From assembly GCA_029721435.1 (NCBI GenBank), contig CM056574.1, positions 31,930,501-31,994,500 of the forward strand: DNA of 64,000 nt. Reading direction: 5' to 3'. The notes beneath the pieces are model-generated. The model was not told where the DNA came from and searched no databases. It worked only from the letters and a program-made list of their open reading frames with translations. Both the position numbers and the translations under genes were made by a program. Of this stretch, positions 56,855 to 64,000 are shown in pieces (the first letter of the stretch is position 1; each line of letters starts with the position of its first letter). Source of the stretch: Gymnothorax reevesii. Lineage: Eukaryota > Chordata > Actinopteri > Anguilliformes > Muraenidae.

Positions 56855-58111
56855 TTAAACCAGGCTACACCATTCAAACTGGTTTAAGCTCCGTTTCTGA
56901 CACATCTACATGGTTTTAAAAAGGTTACCAGCTCCTCAGGCGAGCTCAGAATCTTACATTCCATGAGATGTCCAACTTATTCTGCCATATTTTCTCCAGT
57001 TTTGACCAGCCACAGCCACTATAATTGGCAGCAGACCAGCTACAGTGTGGTCCGTTAATATTGGACATTGGCAAAGTTAGTATTTTTTTAGTTGTCTACC
57101 ACAGCACACTGAAGTTGAAATTAAGTGATGAATATAAGTTCAAAATGTAGACATTCAGCTTTAATTTGTGAGCAACTGGGCACTAACCGCCAAATTGAGT
57201 AAACAGCACAGGAATTACAGCACTTCTAATTTGTGGTCCCACTCTTTTTAAGTAACCAAAAGTGATTAGACTATAGGCTGCTCAGCTGCTCCAGTGCCAG
57301 TTGTATGTTATTCCCTGATTATTTAAGAGTTTTTATTTTTATTTAAAAGTATGCAGGAAAAATTTCTAAAGGTAATTTTGAATTACCCTTGCAGTTGGAA
57401 TCTGTTTCTGTTAATTCAAATTATGAAGTCCAAAGTTCCATCATTGCCTGTGAAGCAAGTCACCCCAAGGCTGAAGAAGAACAACCAACCATAAAAGCCA
57501 TCAGATGAATTGAAAAAATGTGCAGTTGTGGCTAAATCAACTATTTGGTGCATTTGCAACAGGAAAGGATGCATTATTGGAAAACCAAAAGGCCCAGGTC
57601 AACAGTCAAGAGGAAACTTCAACTCAAGTAATTAAGAGGGCTTCTGCATGATGTAGGCCATTGGGACACCTCTAAAACAGAACAGGGTTTGCCATAGAAC
57701 ACCAAAATTCTGAATTCTGAATTGTGAAGGAATATCTTATCAGCACAGATTCAGACAAATGCTGTAAAATTATTGGGCATTATTCCGCAGTATTGGTGGA
57801 TGATGACCCAAAAAAAAAAAACTGCTAAATTAACCCAAAACTTTTTAAGTGTTAAGAGGAGGAATGTTCAACAATGGCTGAGTGAATCACTTGATCCGCA
57901 TCCAACTGAGCATCCATTTCATTAGCTAGACAAAAACAAAACTGAGGGCGAATCCACTGGTGTGGCAAATAGAGCAAATACAAAAATTGTGTCAAGGTTT
58001 GGAAGGGGTGATATATCAGCATAAATTATGTACCACAGGAAATATGTGCCCACATGTAGATTTGACTACACTGTCCAAAGAAATGTTTTTGATGCTAACA
58101 ATATATTAGAA

Positions 58112-59654
58112 CAGTGGTTCCCCATCTCGGTCATGGGGCACCCCCCTCTGTATGCTGGTTTTTGTTCCAACCATCATTGCTTTGCAGAATTTTAATAAGC
58201 TGTTAATTACTCCTAATTTGGTGCATTTCATGTTTAAAGCAGTTATTTACTGTCTAAACTAACATTTTGACAGAAAACAAATGATTACCATTAAGAATAG
58301 AAAAGTGTTGCCACTAAATGTGGCCATGTCCCCCGCCAGGGCACAGAAATCAACTAGGGTCAGCGTATCACACTAATACACATTGAAGCCAAAGATGAAT
58401 GAAATCGGTCAAACCGTTGTTGAGATATCGTGTTCACAACAAACAGGACGTGACGGACAGACGGAGCTGAATACTATGTCCCCTGCTCCGCTTGCTACCG
58501 AGGCCATTCTTGAAATATCATGTTGACAAAGTATTTGTAATTGGTAAAATGATCGTAATGACCTTGAGAAGAATGCCAAGGTCACTTAATCGAGCGGGCT
58601 GTGAGCATTCCCCTAATACACCTTAACACCATTGATGAAAGGAATCAGTTAAACCGTTCTTGAGATATCATGTTGACAAGGTATTTGTAAGAGGTCAAAT
58701 GGTCGTAATGACCTTGAGAATAATGCCAAGGTCACGGAAATCGACTGGGGTCGGTGTACACGCTAATACATATTCAAGCCAAAGATACATGAAATCGGTC
58801 AAACTGTTCTTGAGATATCACGTTCACAACAAACGGGACGTGACGGACGGACGGACGGAGCTGAATGCTATGTCCCCCGCTTTGCTCGCTACTGCGGCCA
58901 TTCTAAGAAATATCATGTTGACAAAGTATTTGTAATTGGTAAAATGGTCGTAATGACCTTGAGAATAATGCTACGGTCACCTAAATCGAGTGGGCTGTGA
59001 GTACCCCCCTAATACACCTTGACACCAAAGATGAATGGAATCGTACAAACCGTTCTTGAGGTATCATGCTGACAAGGTATTTGTAAGTGGTCAAATGGTC
59101 TTAATGGTTGGACATAAATCCTTGAACATTTCGTGTCTATTTTACCTTATTGCAAGCAATTTCAGGAGACAACTTTTTTTCACAGATCAAATTAGACACT
59201 GAGAAAATCAGTCAGCTCCAAATTAGGTTGCGGACAACAGGTGTTTCGAATTCTTTCTAAATAATTTGCTTGAACTTAATGACACTAACATGACACAAAG
59301 CAGGTTTGACTATCATTTGCTTGCCTAATAAGCTGTTAGTTTTCACAACCATGTGTCCTCAGTTTCACTAATTAGGAACCCACTGATTCTTCACTTAGAT
59401 GGGCTCGATTTTTTTCCCTCTTTTTATGCAGTCGTTTCTAATATATCACAATATGGATACAAATTTCTTTCCTCTTCATGGTATGTATGGATATTAGTTT
59501 AAATGTGGCTTCATGGGATTAATAACTGCAATAAACATAAATGCACCTGGTTAAGACAAACTGACAGCTTGTTAATATCCAGTGATTGCAATTGTGGTTG
59601 TAATAAAAACCAGCACACACAGGGGTGCCCCAAAGCAGAGATTGGGAACCACTG
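58112..59654. mobile_element. hAT-like non-autonomous element with perfect 8-bp TSD
   Basis: The ends CAGTGGTTCCCCATCTCGGT and (reverse complement) CAGTGGTTCCCAATCTCTGC pair as hAT termini. Identical TATTAGAA sits on both sides (58104-58111 and 59655-59662). Its 1,543 bp hold a higher-order tandem repeat but no transposase. It belongs to the same family as 18489-19428. Confidence 0.88.
58335..59110. repeat. Tandem repeat inside the hAT element (period about 390 bp)
   Basis: GAAATCGACTGGGGTCGGTG (58737) recurs as a variant at 58346. AATGACCTTGAGAATAATGC-like blocks occur near 58557, 58707 and 58953, and TTCTTGAGATATCA-like blocks many times. It looks like a separate dispersed repeat captured by the hAT element. 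Confidence 0.7.
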
Positions 59655-60374
59655 TATTAGAAGAGCAAATGGCAGGACAGTAAGGTGGGCACAATGGTCC
59701 AGAGGTCCTATGACATTGGTTCCGGAAAGTTGACTGATTTGTCCCTTGCCCTCAATTCCTATTTGATACATTTACAATCCGTTATGCATGTTCTGTTGAA
59801 ATTATGAAAAAATTATACACCGTAATACATGGCCTTATCATCCAAAATTCAAGGTCATATGACCAAACCCCTTTACTGTGAAAACACTAATGGACAAGAC
59901 TGTATATCCAACTGGAAAGGTACACAAAACACAGCTGAGAATTCATCCCATGTGGCCTCAGTTGGATTTTTGAGCAGGGACGCAAACACAGTGGAATTAT
60001 TCAGAGGCTTCCCAAGACAATCCAAGATCGCAATCATCATGCTAATGCACTGCTCTAATGAGTGGATGGGTCCAATGGTCTGGAATAGAATCCAGATGGC
60101 GGCATACCCATGGGCCCAGCAATTTTCCAGAGAAAGTTGCACTCAGCTGGCTGGCATGGCCGCACCTCACCACTCAATGGGGAGAGTGTATACTCGTCTA
60201 CCAACTGGTAATAGCTGCTGCTGCAATGAGCATAGCTAGTCAATCTTGCATTCAGCGAGATCTCCAGCTTACTCTGCCATCTTTTTCCCAGTTTTGACCA
60301 GCCAGAGCTATTATAATTAACAACAGACCGGCTACAGTGGGATCCATTAACATTTGGACCTTTACAAAGTTATT

Positions 60375-61061
60375 ACCTCCGCCAAGGAGGTTATGAGATC
60401 GAGTCGGTTTATTTATTTGTCCGTCTGTTTGTTTGTTTGTTTGTCTGTGGACAGGATTTCTCGGAAACTACAGGACGGATCTTCATGAAATTTTCACCAG
60501 AGGTAGACCTTGGTCCATGGAGGACTCCATTACATTTTTATGATGATCCGGATCTGGATCCGGATTTTGGATCCGGATCATTTTTTTACAAACTAAGTGA
60601 CATTTCTCCAAACCTAATGAACGGATTTTGATGTTGTTTATATAAGCATGAAGATCATGTGGCTCAAGATTTTGAATCTGGATCCAGATCCCGATCAATA
60701 TTTTATGATTTTCAATTAGGCAATTCTCCATAACAACTGCAGCATTTCTACCAAATATTGACCAGAAATATTGACATGGTAATGAAAGATTCTTAAAAGA
60801 TCAGTAATGACTTCCATTCCCACGGGTCCAGATAACAGATGAGGATCAACAATTTGGACTACAGAGGTAATACCTCCTGATGAATGCTTACCAGATCTGG
60901 CAACAACTTTGACTATTCAACCTCATTTGTGGAAATGACAAAAAATATTCCCATCCGAGCAACTTGACCGATCGTCCTGAAATTTTCCCCAAGAGAAAGA
61001 TTTTGCATTTGTATCAATGTCATCCCTTGGAGGAGGTCTTAAATTTTGGATTGCTCTTGTT
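60375..61061. mobile_element. CCTCCGCCAAGGAGG-family element with target duplication
   Basis: The 687-bp insert is bounded by GTTATT on both sides (60369-60374 and 61062-61067) and is absent from the matching place in copy 1 near 57090. It starts ACCTCCGCCAAGG. A near-inverted CCTTGGAGGAGGT lies at 61026-61038, close to its right end. No transposase frame. Confidence 0.7.
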
Positions 61062-61693
61062 GTTATTTAAGTTCTCTACTACAGCACACTGGAGTTGAAA
61101 TTATGTAATGGATAAAAGCTAAAAATTCAGACATTTGGCTTTAATTTGTAGGTATTAATATCCTAATTGAGCAAACAGCACAGGAATTACAGCACTTCTA
61201 ATTTGTGGTGCCACGCTTTCACCAGACCAAAAGTAATTGGACAATTGGCTGATCAGCTGTTCCAAAGCCAGACGCATGTTATTCCCTCATCATAGAGAAA
61301 TTTTTATTTTTATTTAAAAGTGGGAAGAAAAAAGGTTTAAAGGTGACTTCAAATGTGGCCTCCATTGCATTTAGAATCTGTTGCTGTTAACTTTCAATAT
61401 GAAGTCCAAATTTCTATCGTTGCCAGTGAGGCTAGCCACCACACGGCGAAAAAGAACAACCAACCAAAAAAAAAAAAAACCCATGAAAGAAATTGAAAAA
61501 CTGTGCGGTTGTGGCCAAATCAACTATTTGGTACATTTATAACATGAAAGAACACAACACTGAGCACCTCACCTCATTTGTGAAGCATGGAGGAGGTAGT
61601 GTCAAGGCGTGGGTATGTACGGCTATAAGTGGAACTGGTCGCCCTGTATTTATTGATGACTGCTGACAAAGGCAGCAGAATGTATTCTGAATT

Positions 61694-61882
61694 GTGAAGG
61701 AATATTTTATCAGCAAAGATTCAGGCATATGCTATAAAAGTCACTCCTCAGTTCGGATGGATGCTGACCCAAAACAAACAGCAAAATTAACCTCAAACAT
61801 TTTTAAAGTAAAGAAGAGGAATGTTCAACAATGGCCAAGTGAATCCCTTGACCTGAATCCAACTGAGCATCCATTTCATTAG
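61694..61882 (+). pseudogene. Tc1-like transposase remnant
   Basis: The frame contains MDADPKQTAKLTSNIFKVKK then VQQWPSESLDLNPTEHPFH, a worn form of the Tc1 D..34..E block. An upstream stretch (SFVKHGGGSV, GTGRPVFIDD, 61570-61665) belongs to the same gene in a broken frame. The equivalent at 57780-57925 in copy 1 is also broken. Confidence 0.75.
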
Positions 61883-62645
61883 GAAGCTGCTAGCAAAATT
61901 GAAGGCTAATCCACTGACGTGGCAAATAGGGCCAATACAAAAATTTTGTCAAAGTTCGGAATGGCTGATATGCCAGCATAAATTATTTATCACAGGAAAT
62001 ATGCTCTAACACTAATTACAATGTCCACAGATATGCTTTTGATGCTTACAATATTTTAGCAGAATACATGCCAGGACACTAAGGTGGGCACATTGGCCCA
62101 GGGGTCTTGTGCCACTGGATCAGACCAGTTGATTTATTTGTCCCTTACCCAATCAGGCGCGAGAGCCAATTCCTATTTGATATATTTGCACTCCCTTAGA
62201 TGTGCTCGGTTGAAATTACCGTAATATATGCCCTATTCATCCTACATTCATCCATATCACCCAGCCCCAGTGACTGTTCAAAGACAACAGAAAAAGACTT
62301 CATTTCCAACAAGAAATGTGCAAAAAAAACCACAGCTGAGAATTCACCCCATGTGGCCTCAGTTGGATTTTAAGAAGGGACACAATCACAATTATTGCAG
62401 AGGCTTTTCAAGACAATCAAAGATCACATCCATGGTGCTAATGCACTACTCTAATGAGTGGGTGGGTCCAATGGTCTGGAATAGAATCCAAATGGTGAAT
62501 TACCCATGGGCCTAGAAGTTTTCCAGAGAAGGTTGCACTCAACTGGCTGGCATGGCCACACCTCACCACTCACTTGGGGGAGTGTACGCTCGTCTGCCAA
62601 CTGGTAATAGATGTTGTCGCAGTGAGCACAGCTACTCAATACTTT

Positions 62646-64000
62646 CAAGAATTCCAAATATGGAGGGAAAAAAATTGAAAATACATAAAATACATAACTG
62701 GTTAATGCATTCAGACAGGCTTTGGCATGAATGACAGTACTTCAGGGCGATATACAATCTGCAGAACTGAAACCAAACTTCACAAGATCGAAGATGACAA
62801 CCCAGTAGTAAAAATCATTTCCATGAGAGCCCCTAAGATATGACAGAACAAGTCAAACTTGGCAATGAGGGATTAAACATAATACTACTGAATTTCACAG
62901 AAATCACACCTCCCGCCTTGTTGAAGTGGCTCCCTTCCACCACATCAACACAACCTCAACACAACCAAAACATGGTGAGATCCAACTTTAATGCGGAAAA
63001 CAAGACTCAACCTGTGAACTCGCCCATTGATTTTCATAGAAAATGACATTTAAAGGGAACATTTGATTTTTATATTTAAAAAAAAACATTAAAAAATGAG
63101 GGTTAGTTCCTGTTCCACACAACAAATGGCCATGAGCGAGAACCACAACGGTTATAGAGCCTGCTAATGTGATGTGAGCGAGGGCAACCTTCATGTGAAA
63201 TAATGAACAGCAGTAAGATGGGAACCTCAGTCAAGCCAGCAGGTCGGCAATGAATTCTTGCTTCCACAGTCATGCAAACACGCTTGTGTTTCCGACATCA
63301 ACAATGAAGTGTAAAGCATTTTATCGCAGCTACTGCACAATAAACGTGGCGTGAAACCCCCCCCCCCCCCCCCCCCACCCGCGCCCCAAACGCTGACCAC
63401 AGTCTCTGCTGCATTGAAATGCATTTGAAATTCAGTCTTTGTCCTTTATTTAAATGAGTCCGTCAGTTTACTTATCTGTGCCTCAGTGACAGCCGGCACA
63501 GAAGTGCCCGAGCAAAAAAAAGAGGGCTGTGAAGCCTCTGTGATTTGCATCTCAAAGATAATGCTCAGCTTTTCTGTCTTTTCCCTTTCTCTTTCCAAGT
63601 CCCTCTCTCTCCCTCTCTCACTCACCCAATTATACATATTCTTGCCTAGAAGACAACAGGTATGGTGAGCTAGTGGTCAAATGCATCAGGGTGAGGACAG
63701 CTCCCTTTTTTCAATAACACTTGTAACATACTGACGACACAAACAGAGGGCGCATTCACCTTCAACACTCAGAAAATTTAAGGATCTCAATTCACACTTA
63801 AATTTGGACTTGCTAAGGATTTAGCACACAAAGCAATACTCAACAGTGCAGCGCTGCTTTTCACGAGTGCGAGAGCCGAAACAAACACATTTACAAATCG
63901 AGACACTTTCCAACGTGCGTTGCACAACAACACTCCCCAGTTTATTCAATAGTAACAGCCTTCTAGCAGCTGAACATTTTGCTTCACCTCGGATCAGGAG
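62646..64000. other. cpne2 intron at window edge
   Basis: No exon was found on either strand; the cpne2 C2-domain exons were looked for and are not here. It includes a C homopolymer (about 63358-63376) and a CT tract (about 63604-63620). Confidence 0.45.

Larger units (their letters stand above)
56965..60245. repeat. Tandem segmental duplication, copy 1 (contains hAT insertion)
   Basis: From about TTTTGACCAGCCACAGCCAC (57001) to GCATAGCTAGTCAAT (60243) this matches 60270-62640 in order. Its core (57040-58100) is a decayed Tc1-like element; its right part (59665-60240) matches 62055-62640. Without the hAT insertion the copy is about 1.7 kb. Confidence 0.8.
60255..62645. repeat. Tandem segmental duplication, copy 2 (contains CCTCCGCC element)
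   Basis: Counterpart of copy 1, about 1.7 kb without its 687-bp insertion at 60375-61061. The junction with copy 1 is near 60245-60260. The two copies are clearly diverged, so the duplication is not recent. Confidence 0.8.

Overview
This window is vertebrate nuclear DNA, almost certainly from a ray-finned (probably teleost) fish. It has short exons separated by kilobase introns with GT-AG borders, and it is rich in fish-type DNA transposons (Tc1-like, hAT and PIF/Harbinger-like non-autonomous elements), LINE 3' ends, tRNA-derived SINEs and CT/TG microsatellites. There are no prokaryotic operons and no CRISPR array. The species cannot be resolved. Nearly all long open frames here are chance or repeat frames; the genes had to be assembled exon by exon from splice sites and phase.

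Two protein-coding genes are present, both partial and converging tail to tail. On the + strand, 3662-14495 holds five internal exons of psme3ip1 (fam192a/NIP30/PIP30), the nuclear partner of the proteasome activator PA28-gamma. Its 5' exon(s) lie left of the window and its last exon is uncertain. On the - strand, 21331-56821 holds the last eight coding exons of cpne2 (copine-2): the whole copine/von Willebrand A domain and the stop codon. Its two C2 domains lie to the right of the window. As I recall, the human genes PSME3IP1 and CPNE2 are also convergent neighbours, so the arrangement looks ancestral. The two proteins have no known joint function.

Layout: 1-1420 decayed Tc1-like transposon; 1440-1890 97-bp tandem repeat; 2168-2620 dispersed repeat with a hAT-like end; 3662-14495 psme3ip1, whose introns carry a Harbinger-like element (4836-5925), a hAT MITE (6142-6345), a repeat with nuclear-receptor-like direct repeats (7300-7660), a Tc1-like relic (10288-11181), a MITE with a LINE tail inside it (11389-12334) and a SINE (about 14057-14276); 14496-21330 the convergent intergenic region; 21331-56821 cpne2, whose introns carry a 25-27 bp minisatellite (37.1-38.15 kb), a roughly 31-bp minisatellite (47.96-48.59 kb) interrupted by a 4.5-kb unclassified insertion (48.59-53.08 kb), and a 25-bp minisatellite duplicated together with part of a copine exon (53.22-54.95 kb); 56.97-62.65 kb a tandem duplication of a Tc1-relic-bearing segment; 62.7-64 kb ordinary intron.

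The most notable signals are an AT-AC, U12-type intron in psme3ip1 (8968-13116) nested inside an equally in-frame GT-AG pair; a truncated duplicate of a cpne2 exon that keeps its splice acceptor; a tandem duplication whose two copies carry each other's empty insertion sites; and the unclassified 4.5-kb insertion with its own minus-strand reading frames.
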